Below the pieces are notes generated by a model that was not told where the DNA came from, made no database searches, and saw only the letters and a program-made list of their open reading frames with translations. From assembly GCA_035653295.1 (NCBI GenBank), contig DASRCB010000398.1, positions 1 through 34,796 of the forward strand: 34,796 bases of DNA, given 5' to 3'. Positions 9,578-17,007 of this stretch are shown one piece after another. The stretch comes from DASRCB01 sp035653295 (GTDB taxonomy: Bacteria; Acidobacteriota; Terriglobia; Bryobacterales; Bryobacteraceae). A program made the translations under genes and the position numbers. Position 1 is the first letter of the stretch. Every line of letters begins with the position of its first letter.

Positions 9578-9775
9578 ATGCACGGCCTTCTGCGTGCCCG
9601 CATTGGCGCCGACCTTCACGTGTTCCCCTACGGCGACGAGAAAGGCACCCCAACCGCCAACGAGCGGGTCAAGTTCGCGACTTATTTCCGCGATACGGAG
9701 AGCGGGCTGGATTACGCCATGAACCGTTATTACTCGGCCGCGATGGGGAGGTTTTTGAGCGCGGATCCATACGAT
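9578..9775 (+). pseudogene. Rhs core fragment cut by a mobile element
   Basis: The frame encodes VKFATYFRDTESGLDYAMNR followed by YYSAAMGRFLSADPYDG, the conserved end of the Rhs repeat-associated core, preceded by the usual YGDEKGTPTANE stretch. After SADPYDG the frame enters the tail of the minus-strand serine recombinase and stops at 9842. Neither the upstream YD repeats nor the C-terminal toxin are present. The breakpoint at about 9776 marks the left border of the inserted recombinase module. Confidence 0.85.
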
Positions 9776-11762
9776 GGAACAGATATTCGTTCCTGTAGTT
9801 CGATCGGTAGCCGACAACCAGTCCTTGTTGGCGCCACTGGATAACTGTGAACGCCCGGACACCGATTCTCCTGCTCATCTCTTTGAGAGTAAGCAGACCC
9901 TTTTCGCGTAATCGTTGCCGTCGAGTCTTGAGGCCTGACTTAACACAGATGCTACCAACGATAGACACGTTGAACGCATGACCATCGCCCGAACGCAGAC
10001 CTCGAGCATTGAGAATGTCGACGATTTCTCGGTAGTCATGCGAATCGAGCAAGCCGTCAATGGCTTCGACCACCTCCGGTCTGGTCCTCGAAAGCACGCA
10101 GAACGGCAGTGGCAGCGGCAGTTCAAGCGTCTTTACCGCGCCACCCTTGAAGCGGACTTTAGCGAGCACCGTTCGGTCTTTCTGAAGAGTGACGTCTTCC
10201 AGCAGCAAATGCGCCATCCGCTTCCGCTCCCGATGAGGCAGGTTTGGATTATTCCAAACGCCGGAAAAATCTGCGGCGAGCGCCAGGATCTTCTCTCGCT
10301 GGGTCTCCTGGAAACTGACTCGTGCATTTTGCTTCTGCTGTTCGTATTGTTCCTGAGCCGCATGCAAAGCCCGCAGCCTGCCGTTCCAGTCCGCTTCCAA
10401 TTGATCGGCGACCAGTCGATTATCGGGATCGACTCGCAGGTACCGGCGGCGTGCAAGCTCTGCCTCCTGCTGTGCCCGCTCTACAACCTGGTACCGGAGC
10501 CGATCGGCCTCCTCAAGGCGGATTTCCACTTCCCGTTCGATCGCAAGCGCTACCTCCAGATTCAGAGGGTTGACCGTGGCCAACAGGAGCTCGCCGATAG
10601 CCCGGTCAAGATCGCGTCCGGAAATCCGCTGGCACTGCTTCTGTCCATAGTGCGAGGCGACGGCGCCACAGATGTAATCGGGGTACAGATGCCCGCGCCG
10701 CTCGTGATACTGAACCTGCATCCGCCGACCACATCTTCCACAGATGGCCAGGCCTTGAAGCAGGGAAGGGCCTTCACGGGGTGGAGTGCATTTGTGCTGA
10801 GATCGATATTGCGTCGAGTTCTCTTGCAGTTTCTTCTGATTGGTCTGATACTCCTCCCAGCTGATGTACCCGGCGTGTGCGTTTGGAATGAACGCGTACC
10901 ACTCCTCAGGCTGGACCTTCTTCTTAGTCCGCTGGACAACTCCGTTGGGCAGTTTCACCGACCGCGTCCGCCCGAACCCGTAAGCGCCGGCATAGCGCGG
11001 GCAAGACAAGACCCATGTGACCCGGTGGTAGGCCAGATCATTCCAGATGACTTCTCCACCGTGCGCACCGCCCCACACGCGATGCGGAAACTTCAAGCCT
11101 TCTTGTCGGAATGCTTTTACGACCGCAAGCGCAGAACCGGTGCGTCGAAACGTTCTGAACAGGTGAAGAAAACTCTCCTGCACCTGCCGATCCGGGTCCA
11201 GTTCCACTCGGCCCGAATCGCCGTAAACCAGCCCTGTCGGAAGCCGGCCACCCAGTTCCCCACGCCGGGCTTTCTGGAGAAGACCGCCGCGAAGGCGTGC
11301 ACGGATCAGGTGCAACTCAACTTCGCTCATCGTCCCCTTGAGGCCCAGTAGCAGACGATCATTGAAATGCGCGGGATCGTACAGCCCGTCCTCATCCAGC
11401 AGCAGGGTGCGGGTGAGTCCACAGATCTCCAGCAGTCGGTGCCAGTCGCTGGAATTGCGCGCCAAACGGGAGACTTCCAATCCCATCACGATTCCGGCAC
11501 GGTTCATGCTGACCTCAGCGACGAGCCTCTGAAATCCTTCCCGCTCGACGGCGCTGCTACCGGATTGGCCCTGGTCGCAGTCGATGATCACAATCTGCTG
11601 AGTCGTCCACCCAAGCGCGAGGGCCCGATCGCGCAGTCCATACTGGCGCTGGCTGCTTTCGATGTTTTCGCGCACCTGCCGCAGTGTGGATTGTCTAACG
11701 TATAGAAACGCATTCCGCACTAAATGTTCGGCCTGAACCTTGTGATGGGCTTCACTATTCAT
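9669..11762 (-). CDS. Serine recombinase of the second mobile module
   Basis: The 697-residue protein starts at ATG 11760-11762, overlapping the HTH gene stop as ATGA. A longer open frame upstream is the shadow of that gene. Domains in order: resolvase catalytic domain with Ser25 in YVRQSTLRQV and LEVSRLARNSSDW; recombinase domain (RGELGGRLPTGLVY to YAGAYGFGR); zinc ribbon with ICGRCGRRM and YICGAV; a long coiled coil (about 430-520); and a late small domain (SRRIGVRAFTVIQWRQQG) that looks like a helix-turn-helix. The last 35 or so residues are read from the Rhs fragment beyond the module border at about 9776, so the native stop is missing or lies outside the element. It probably moves the module together with the HTH protein. 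Confidence 0.9.
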   Translation of the reverse strand: MNSEAHHKVQAEHLVRNAFLYVRQSTLRQVRENIESSQRQYGLRDRALALGWTTQQIVIIDCDQGQSGSSAVEREGFQRLVAEVSMNRAGIVMGLEVSRLARNSSDWHRLLEICGLTRTLLLDEDGLYDPAHFNDRLLLGLKGTMSEVELHLIRARLRGGLLQKARRGELGGRLPTGLVYGDSGRVELDPDRQVQESFLHLFRTFRRTGSALAVVKAFRQEGLKFPHRVWGGAHGGEVIWNDLAYHRVTWVLSCPRYAGAYGFGRTRSVKLPNGVVQRTKKKVQPEEWYAFIPNAHAGYISWEEYQTNQKKLQENSTQYRSQHKCTPPREGPSLLQGLAICGRCGRRMQVQYHERRGHLYPDYICGAVASHYGQKQCQRISGRDLDRAIGELLLATVNPLNLEVALAIEREVEIRLEEADRLRYQVVERAQQEAELARRRYLRVDPDNRLVADQLEADWNGRLRALHAAQEQYEQQKQNARVSFQETQREKILALAADFSGVWNNPNLPHRERKRMAHLLLEDVTLQKDRTVLAKVRFKGGAVKTLELPLPLPFCVLSRTRPEVVEAIDGLLDSHDYREIVDILNARGLRSGDGHAFNVSIVGSICVKSGLKTRRQRLREKGLLTLKEMSRRIGVRAFTVIQWRQQGLVVGYRSNYRNEYLFHRMDPRSKTSPSRPSNNGSWRNPARSPYRGNKSRT

Positions 11763-12526
11763 AGCGATCCTCTGCACACCAATGCCAGGACAGCCTGTCC
11801 CAGCAGCTGAATCACTTCGCTTTGCGCAAACAGCGGTACGCTGACCGGCGACCTGTTCCGCGGTTCTGATCGACCCGCCGGGATCAATTCCGCTACGACA
11901 TGGATCCAGGCCGCCATGCCTCGCGCCATCAAAGCACCCAGTCCGCAACGCAAACCCGAGGCTTCATTCCGCGCCAATACATACCCCCGCAAGGTCTCGT
12001 AATGCTCGGTGAGCGTGGCCGTTGCCGGGCTGGGACCACAGCTATGGCACACGCGGTTTTTTTTCGGCGGCGCAAGAGCCCGCTCCAGTGATCGGCGGTG
12101 CACCTGAGTGCCGAACCTTTCCTGAATGCGCCGGACGATGTCCGTCGTTCGGATTGAAGGCTCGATCGCACGGATCTGGTCGACGAACGCCAGAATCTCC
12201 GGCGTCAGTTTGTGGCGCCCCCTGGGGCCGCGCCGTCGCGGAATGAGTCCCACCAATCCTTCGCGGGCGAAATCTCCCTGGGCTTTGTAGAAGGCCGGAC
12301 GAGAGAAGCCAAAGGTGGCGGCGACGGCGCTGATCGGCATCGCTTCCTTCTGAACCCGACGGAGCATTTCGTATCGAACCTGTGCAAGATCCTGTGGGTC
12401 GAAAAACGGATCTTCCAGGAACAGTGCGTCGCGCACGTTGCCCGGTCTGGGATTCAGTGTTCCGCTTTCGCGGAGGGCCTGGAGCTTCGCGGCAGGCGTT
12501 CGCGAGGGGCTTCGATCCGTTCTCAT
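11759..12526 (-). CDS. Helix-turn-helix protein coupled to the serine recombinase
   Basis: This 255-residue protein starts at ATG 12524-12526. Residues about 45-95 form a transposase-type helix-turn-helix (QKEAMPISAVAATFGFSRPA, FYKAQGDFAREGLVGLIPRR). A second helical segment follows (LTPEILAFVDQIRAIEP, IRRIQERFGTQVHRRSLERA), as in the two DNA-binding domains of IS481/IS3-type transposases, but there is no DDE catalytic core. The C-terminal third is helical and unassigned. Its TGA overlaps the recombinase ATG (11759-11762), which implies coupled translation. A role in DNA recognition or regulation of the recombinase is inferred. Confidence 0.75.
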   Translation of the reverse strand: MRTDRSPSRTPAAKLQALRESGTLNPRPGNVRDALFLEDPFFDPQDLAQVRYEMLRRVQKEAMPISAVAATFGFSRPAFYKAQGDFAREGLVGLIPRRRGPRGRHKLTPEILAFVDQIRAIEPSIRTTDIVRRIQERFGTQVHRRSLERALAPPKKNRVCHSCGPSPATATLTEHYETLRGYVLARNEASGLRCGLGALMARGMAAWIHVVAELIPAGRSEPRNRSPVSVPLFAQSEVIQLLGQAVLALVCRGSL

Positions 12527-12539
12527 ATGTAACTATAAT

Positions 12540-12570
12540 TATGTCCATTATAGAACAAAGTGCAAGAGCT
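12540..12570 (-). promoter_or_regulatory. Possible promoter of the HTH-recombinase operon
   Basis: The DNA in front of the HTH start is AT-rich in an otherwise GC-rich region. A TATAAT lies on the minus strand at 12547-12552, 21 bases before the ATG. No good -35 box is seen at the standard distance, so this is a suggestion only. Confidence 0.3.
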
Positions 12571-12687
12571 TTGTTTCGGCCGCCCGGGATGCACGCGGCC
12601 AAACAACTGCGCATCTGGGTATCAGTTCGGCCCGATGCCCTGCGTGATCCAGCGCCATCTCGATTCGGTCGGTCGGCGCATTTATCT

Positions 12688-12720
12688 TTACACATGAGGC
12701 GTTATTAACGTTACACATGA
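12688..12720. repeat. Direct repeat TTACACATGA (two copies)
   Basis: Ten bases are repeated exactly at 12688-12697 and 12711-12720, 23 bp apart, around the DUF5372 stop codon. This is about two helical turns. It could be a recombinase or HTH binding site, or a scar of the element border. Confidence 0.5.
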
Positions 12721-13049
12721 CCGGCCGGATCCTTTGCCCAGCGCTCCACTAAGTCGGCAAGCTCCAATAGAGTCTCGGCGTGCAGCGGCGAACGGCCGCC
12801 CGCCAGTTCCACGAAAACGTCGGCCGTAAGAAAATCCGTCCATACGGCAGGGATCTCCCGCAACAAGCCGCTGTCATCGTAGAAATACAGGTAGCTCTCT
12901 CCGAAAATGCATCGATGTTCGATAAGTTCGAACTGCTTGTCTTTCAGCGGATGGAATGGATGCGTGATGCGGAGGCGTCGAACACCTTCACCGCTATCGG
13001 GTGCAATCGAGAGGGCATTGAAATAACCAGCCGGAGAAGGGATCGGCAT
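12711..13049 (-). CDS. DUF5372 family protein
   Basis: This 112-residue protein is read from ATG 13047-13049. The frame also allows a GTG start at 13107-13109, which would place the first codons inside the palindrome. The core RITHPFHPLKDKQFELIEHR, then FGESYLYFYDDSGLLREIPA and VWTDF is the DUF5372 signature, a small beta-barrel-like domain. A helical tail follows (LLELADLVERW). Proteins of this family occur beside transposase or recombinase genes; here it lies between the RIT-like recombinases and the HTH/serine recombinase pair, all on the same strand. Its function is not known. Confidence 0.75.
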   Translation of the reverse strand: MPIPSPAGYFNALSIAPDSGEGVRRLRITHPFHPLKDKQFELIEHRCIFGESYLYFYDDSGLLREIPAVWTDFLTADVFVELAGGRSPLHAETLLELADLVERWAKDPAGHV

Positions 13050-13089
13050 CCAGCTTTTCCCGGCATAGCTGCGCCAGAGAATCAATGCC

Positions 13090-13123
13090 TTTTCTTTTTT
13101 GCGGTGCACCGCAAAAAAGAAAA
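13090..13123. repeat. Perfect 34-bp palindrome
   Basis: The arms TTTTCTTTTTTGCGGTG (13090-13106) and CACCGCAAAAAAGAAAA (13107-13123) are exact reverse complements with no loop. It lies between the last tyrosine recombinase gene and DUF5372, where a RIT element would end. The T-rich and A-rich outer arms would also let it act as a bidirectional terminator. Confidence 0.9.
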
Positions 13124-13204
13124 TATGCGCCGTCCATAGATATGCGGAGTTGCTCTACAGACACGCGGCGAAATCGCCAGATGAGAGGCTTTGGGCGGCG
13201 CATA
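13124..13204. repeat. Short inverted repeat flanking the end of the recombinase trio
   Basis: TATGCGCCG (13124-13132) and CGGCGCATA (13196-13204) are exact inverted copies separated by 63 bp. The first copy begins immediately after the palindrome, and the second ends six bases before the stop of the last tyrosine recombinase gene. Together with the palindrome they form a complex terminus that could be a recombinase binding region. Confidence 0.6.
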
Positions 13205-13210
13205 ACGGAA

Positions 13211-14203
13211 CTACGATTTGGGTCGAAGCAGAGCGAGTAACTTATCCGGAGGCCGGAACCGACCACGACGTAAGTTGGGCGGGACCAAAGACGCCATGGC
13301 TTCCAGTTTCTCCGTAGGGTCGGCTCGGAGATAAACCTCCGTGCTCTGGAGTGTAGCGTGGCCCAGCCAGAGGGAGACTTTCCGAATATCGCCGGTCGCA
13401 TGGAGTGTATGCATGGCGCACGAATGTCGAAGACGGTGGGGCGAAACTCGTTTCTTGGACAACGAGGGTTGTTTTGTGCTCGCCGTCCGAATGTGCTTTT
13501 CGAGAATGTATTCGAACCCCGACCTGGTCATTGCTTCGTCGCGGGCATTCAGAAAGAGCGCGATGCTTTTTGGTTCGCCGCGAACTTTGAGCCAATCGCG
13601 AACTGCAATCGCCGTTTCTTTCCACAAAGGGAGTACGCGCTCACGGCGGCCTTTGCCCATCACATGGACGGTCGGTTGGGGATGGAGAGTGAGGTCGGCC
13701 ACCCGCAACCCCACTAACTCCGAGACACGCAGGCCACCGGCATAGGCGAGGTGAAACATCGCGCGGTCCCGAAGTCCATGTCGGCAACTCGGGTCAGGAG
13801 CGTCCAGTAAAGCCTGAATCTCCTGGCGATTCAGATATCCGATGATTGTCTCGTCGGTCTTCTTCACCGGGATGGCGCGGATTCGACGGATTTGATCAAG
13901 ACATGTCGGTAGCCGGTATTCCAGAAATCGGAAGAATGTCTTGATAGCGGCCAGTCGTGAGTTCCGCGTTCGAGCGCAGTTTCCGCGCGACTTTTCGAGA
14001 TGCTCGAGAAAAGCCAGAACTAAGGTCGGGTCCAGTTGCTCGATGAACAGAGCCGACGGCGTGGTCTTCAGACGTTCCGCGGCGTAGCACACCAGCAGTT
14101 GGAAGGCATAGGCGTATGTATCAGAAGTTCGCTCGCTCATTTCGCGCTGGTTTGGAAGATACTCGCGCAAAAAAGTCGTCAGATGAGGACCGAGCGGTGT
14201 CAT
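13211..14203 (-). CDS. Tyrosine recombinase, third of a trio (RitC-like)
   Basis: This 330-residue protein has an N-terminal SAM-like domain (residues about 8-110) and a catalytic domain with GLRVSELVGL (Arg), GKGRRERVLPL (Lys region), SPHRLRH, LGHATLQSTEVYLR (His and Tyr). All catalytic residues of the phage-integrase family are present. Its start ATG overlaps the preceding recombinase stop (14200-14203), so the two are translated together. In RIT elements the three proteins are thought to act as a set. Codons and motifs look intact. Confidence 0.88.
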   Translation of the reverse strand: MTPLGPHLTTFLREYLPNQREMSERTSDTYAYAFQLLVCYAAERLKTTPSALFIEQLDPTLVLAFLEHLEKSRGNCARTRNSRLAAIKTFFRFLEYRLPTCLDQIRRIRAIPVKKTDETIIGYLNRQEIQALLDAPDPSCRHGLRDRAMFHLAYAGGLRVSELVGLRVADLTLHPQPTVHVMGKGRRERVLPLWKETAIAVRDWLKVRGEPKSIALFLNARDEAMTRSGFEYILEKHIRTASTKQPSLSKKRVSPHRLRHSCAMHTLHATGDIRKVSLWLGHATLQSTEVYLRADPTEKLEAMASLVPPNLRRGRFRPPDKLLALLRPKS

Positions 14204-15114
14204 TGCCCACCCCCTCGGTGTAGAGCCTCGGCGGCTTCTGCCACGTCGAATAGCAGTTTCGGCGTAGCCTGCAGATACCAGTAGGTGTCTGAAACGTGGG
14301 CGTGACCAAGATAGGTACTGAGTGCAGTCATATGCCGCGCCACTGATTTACGATCCCCGACACACTGTTCCAGCGAGCGGACAGCAAAGGTGTGGCGTAG
14401 GTCATGAATCCGGCAACCACCAAGCCCCGGACCGGGGCGTAGCCCAGCCGAACGTGCCAAATGCAAAAACGTCTGATTCATAGTGGGATATGGAATCGCT
14501 GTGCCGCGTTTGGAAACGAATACCGTGTTCGCGGTTGTTTTCATTCGTTCACGGATGTTGAGGTACTCCTGTAATCCGTTACTCGCGGTCGCATGAAGTG
14601 GAACAAGCCGGCTCTTCTGGAACTTCGTGGCCCGAATAAGCAGTCCGTTTTCGGTAATGTCCGAGAGTTGAAGTTTCAAAGCCTCCGAGACCCGAAGCCC
14701 AGCGGAGGCGATCAGAGACAATGTAGCCTTGAATGTCACCGGTTGTATCGATCTCCTGGATGTGAGTTTTGTGGCGGCTTGTAGAAGACGATCGACTTCG
14801 TCCTGAGTGAAAATATGGCAGGTCCGACGCCTCTTTGGCGCGCGGCCGAACACATCGATCGAAGGTACCTGGTGTCGCTCGTCTTCCGCATTAAGTGAAC
14901 AGGCCAGGCGGCGAACTGTAAGCAGGCGATCATAGCGTTGACGCGGCGACGGAGCGCTTTTCGCCCATTCCAAAACTGTATCCGTTTGGATGAACTGCTC
15001 AGATCGGCTTTCGGCGAAAGCAGCGAAACTGTGGAGCATGTATGCCTGGACCTTGTACTTGAATCCCATGCTCCGATACAGCTCGATGTAACGATTGGCA
15101 GCATCGCTCAGCAT
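14200..15114 (-). CDS. Tyrosine recombinase, second of a trio (RitB-like)
   Basis: The 304-residue protein starts at ATG 15112-15114, with AGGAG about eight bases upstream. A TTG at 15135 would lengthen it by seven residues. The catalytic domain shows SAGLRVSEALKL (Arg), RIHDLRHTFA (His-x-x-Arg), YLGHAHVSDTYWYL (His and Tyr). The start lies seven bases before the stop of the first recombinase, and its own stop overlaps the next start, giving one compact operon on the minus strand. Confidence 0.88.
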   Translation of the reverse strand: MLSDAANRYIELYRSMGFKYKVQAYMLHSFAAFAESRSEQFIQTDTVLEWAKSAPSPRQRYDRLLTVRRLACSLNAEDERHQVPSIDVFGRAPKRRRTCHIFTQDEVDRLLQAATKLTSRRSIQPVTFKATLSLIASAGLRVSEALKLQLSDITENGLLIRATKFQKSRLVPLHATASNGLQEYLNIRERMKTTANTVFVSKRGTAIPYPTMNQTFLHLARSAGLRPGPGLGGCRIHDLRHTFAVRSLEQCVGDRKSVARHMTALSTYLGHAHVSDTYWYLQATPKLLFDVAEAAEALHRGGGQ

Positions 15115-15211
15115 GATCGGCTCTCCTCTGGCCAAGGTTGCGCGATCTCCTGGAGAGCGGCGATATCGACCTTTGCGTAGTGTGCGGTCGTATCCGGCGA
15201 CTTATGTCTCA
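15108..15211 (-). pseudogene. C-terminal stump of the first recombinase of the trio (RitA-like)
   Basis: The frame reads RHKSPDTTAHYAKVDIAALQ and ends with TGA at 15108-15110. RHKS-x-x-TT-x-x-Y-AKVD is the catalytic Tyr region of integrases. The codons upstream of RHKS belong to the IS21 terminus, so the gene lost its N-terminal 90 percent or so. The missing part is not found at the right border of the IS. Confidence 0.85.
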
Positions 15212-15217
15212 TGCGGA

Positions 15218-15375
15218 TTCCGAGCCATGAAAATTGCCATTCCGAGCTGATGAAAATCATCGTTCCGGGGTGAGCGCGATCGGTGATTCCGAGCCGATGA
15301 CGATCGAGGATCGTGGTGAGTTCGGAATGGCTGATCGCGATGACCTCGGAACGAGTGATCGCGATCCGGTCGGAA
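15218..15375. repeat. Iteron-like transposase-binding array at the IS left end
   Basis: TTCCGAGC or a close variant occurs at 15218, 15240, 15263 and 15287. The inverted form TCGGAA follows at 15322, 15346 and 15370. Spacing is 22-24 bp, except about 35 bp between the two groups. The right end has two copies of TCGGAA, at about 18565 and 18587. Multiple end repeats are usual in IS21 elements as IstA binding sites; the switch of orientation within the left array is less usual. Confidence 0.75.
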
Positions 15376-15441
15376 CAGAACCGTAAGGCGCTGGACAAAA
15401 CCAGGGCAGTCTGATCCTGTTTGAAACAGGGAGGATCAGAT

Positions 15442-17001
15442 TTGTCGGAAGAGGCTCTGTCCATGCGCAAGACACGTGAGATTCTGCGACTGTCGGCACT
15501 GGGGCTGGCACAGCATCAGATCGCCCGCAGTTGTTCCATTGTTCAAAGCACCGTCCACAAATATCTGAAACTGGCGCGGGCCGCCAACCTCGGCTGGCCA
15601 CTTCCGGGAAACCTCAGCGACGAACAGCTGGACCAGCTGCTGTTCGGCCAGCGGTCGGCCCCGCCCAGCCGCCGCCAGCATCCTGAACCGGATTTCGCCG
15701 CCGTCCATCACGAACTCGAGTCCCATCGCGACCTGACCCTGGAACTGGTCTGGCAGGAATACCGTCAGGCCCATCCCGCCGGCTACGGCTACAGCCGCTT
15801 CTGCGATCTGTACCGGCAATGGTATCGGGCCCGCAAAATCACCATGCGCCAGCAGCACAAACCCGGCGAGAAGATGTTCGTCGATTACGCCGGCGCCACC
15901 ATTCCCGTTCACAACCGCAACACCGGCGAGGTGCACGAAGCGGCGGTCTTTGTAGCCGTCCTGGGCTTCAGTAGTTACACCTTCGCCGAAGCCACCTGGA
16001 GCCAGGAGCTGTCCTGCTGGATCGGCTCGCACATCCGCGCCTTCGAGTATTTCGGCGGCCTGCCGATGCTGGTAATCCCGGACAACGCCAGAACCGGCGT
16101 CAACAAAGCCTGCCGCTACGAGCCCGATCTCAACCCGACTTACAGCGACATGGCCGCGCACTACTCCGTGGGAGTTATTCCGGCCCGACCGCGCCGTCCC
16201 CGCGACAAGGCCAAGGTGGAAAATGCCGTCCAGGTCGTCCAGCGCTGGGTGGTTGCCGCTCTGCGCAAGCGCACCTTTTTCAGCCTGGCAGAGGTCAACG
16301 AGGCCATCGCGGAACTGCTGGTGGCGGTGAACAACAAGCCATTCCACAAACGGGAAGGCACGCGCGCCAGCGTCTTTGCCGCGGTCGACAAACCCGCCCT
16401 GCGCCCTTTGCCGGCGGAGCGCTATGAGATCGGCCGGTGGCGAAGCCTGAAGGTCGATCTGGATTATCACGTGCCGGCGGAAGGCCACTTCTACAGCGTT
16501 CCTTACCAGCTGGTTGGCCGGCAGGTGGACATTCGCGTCAGCGGCGCCACGGTGGAGATCTTTCACAAAGGCCTGCGCGTGGCCAGCCATGCACGGAGCT
16601 TTGCAGCCGGTGAAGCGAGCACCGTCGCCGAGCACCGGCCCAAAGCCCACCAGCAGTATCTGGCATGGACGCCCTCGCGCCTGCTGGACTGGGCCGATGC
16701 GGCCGGGCCCCACACCGGGCGGCTGTTCCGCGAGATCCTCGCCGCCAAACCGCATCCGGAGATGGGTTATCGCTGCTGTCTCGGACTGGTGCGACTCGGC
16801 GGCAGATATGGCCTTCAGCGCCTGGAAGCAGCCGCGGCGCGGGCTCTGTATTTCGGCTCTTACTCGCTGGCCAGCGTGGAATCGATGCTGCGGCATCGCC
16901 TGGAAAACCAGCCCATGGCCGAACCCTCTGACGCGCCTTTGGCCGCCGTGATTCACGGCAACATCCGCGGCGCGGCTTACTTCGATTCAACCCTTCAGTA
17001 A
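15442..17001 (+). CDS. istA: IS21-family transposase IstA
   Basis: The start is TTG 15442, seven bases after GGGAGG; ATG 15463 is an alternative. The product of about 519 residues has an N-terminal helix-turn-helix (ILRLSALGLAQHQIARSCSI, then QSTVHKYLK). The rve-type DDE core has Asp148 in MFVDYAGATI, Asp214 in LVIPDNARTGV and Glu260 in RDKAKVENAV. A Mu-transposase-like C-terminal domain follows (YHVPAEGHFYSVPYQLVGRQ). It cuts and joins the element ends and works with IstB. The stop lies seven bases before the istB start. Confidence 0.95.
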   Translation: MSEEALSMRKTREILRLSALGLAQHQIARSCSIVQSTVHKYLKLARAANLGWPLPGNLSDEQLDQLLFGQRSAPPSRRQHPEPDFAAVHHELESHRDLTLELVWQEYRQAHPAGYGYSRFCDLYRQWYRARKITMRQQHKPGEKMFVDYAGATIPVHNRNTGEVHEAAVFVAVLGFSSYTFAEATWSQELSCWIGSHIRAFEYFGGLPMLVIPDNARTGVNKACRYEPDLNPTYSDMAAHYSVGVIPARPRRPRDKAKVENAVQVVQRWVVAALRKRTFFSLAEVNEAIAELLVAVNNKPFHKREGTRASVFAAVDKPALRPLPAERYEIGRWRSLKVDLDYHVPAEGHFYSVPYQLVGRQVDIRVSGATVEIFHKGLRVASHARSFAAGEASTVAEHRPKAHQQYLAWTPSRLLDWADAAGPHTGRLFREILAAKPHPEMGYRCCLGLVRLGGRYGLQRLEAAAARALYFGSYSLASVESMLRHRLENQPMAEPSDAPLAAVIHGNIRGAAYFDSTLQ

Positions 17002-17007
17002 ATAAGG

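Larger units (their letters stand above)
9776..13123 (-). mobile_element. Serine recombinase / HTH / DUF5372 module inserted in an Rhs gene
   Basis: Three minus-strand genes (DUF5372, HTH, serine recombinase) sit between an Rhs core that breaks at about 9776 and a 34-bp perfect palindrome at 13090-13123. The left border is visible as the point where the Rhs frame ends. The right border is inferred from the palindrome and from the start of the RIT-like genes; it may instead lie near the repeated TTACACATGA at 12688-12720. The missing half of the Rhs gene was not found on the right side. Confidence 0.45.
13124..15211 (-). mobile_element. Partial RIT-like element (three tandem tyrosine recombinases, first one truncated)
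   Basis: Two full tyrosine recombinases and the C-terminal end of a third lie head to tail with overlapping starts and stops, the arrangement of recombinase-in-trio elements. The downstream end is marked by the inverted repeat and 34-bp palindrome. The upstream end is lost: the IS21-family element replaces everything before the RHKS codons of the first recombinase, and its N-terminal part is not present on the other side of the IS. Confidence 0.65.

Noticed and set aside
9978..11351. 457-residue plus-strand frame opposite the serine recombinase
   Set aside because: Antisense shadow; the minus strand carries the full serine recombinase motifs.
13969..14352. Possibility of a tRNA or attachment site at the RIT/IS junctions
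   Set aside because: No cloverleaf-like sequence or repeated core could be found on inspection of the junctions.
15312..15366. Similarity of IS21-end words such as CTGATCGCG to the CRISPR repeat palindrome
   Set aside because: The match is limited to about nine bases of a GATC/CGCG-rich word and does not extend; most likely chance.
15436..16956. 506-residue minus-strand frame opposite istA
   Set aside because: Antisense shadow of a complete DDE transposase; the composition is repetitive, without domain features.
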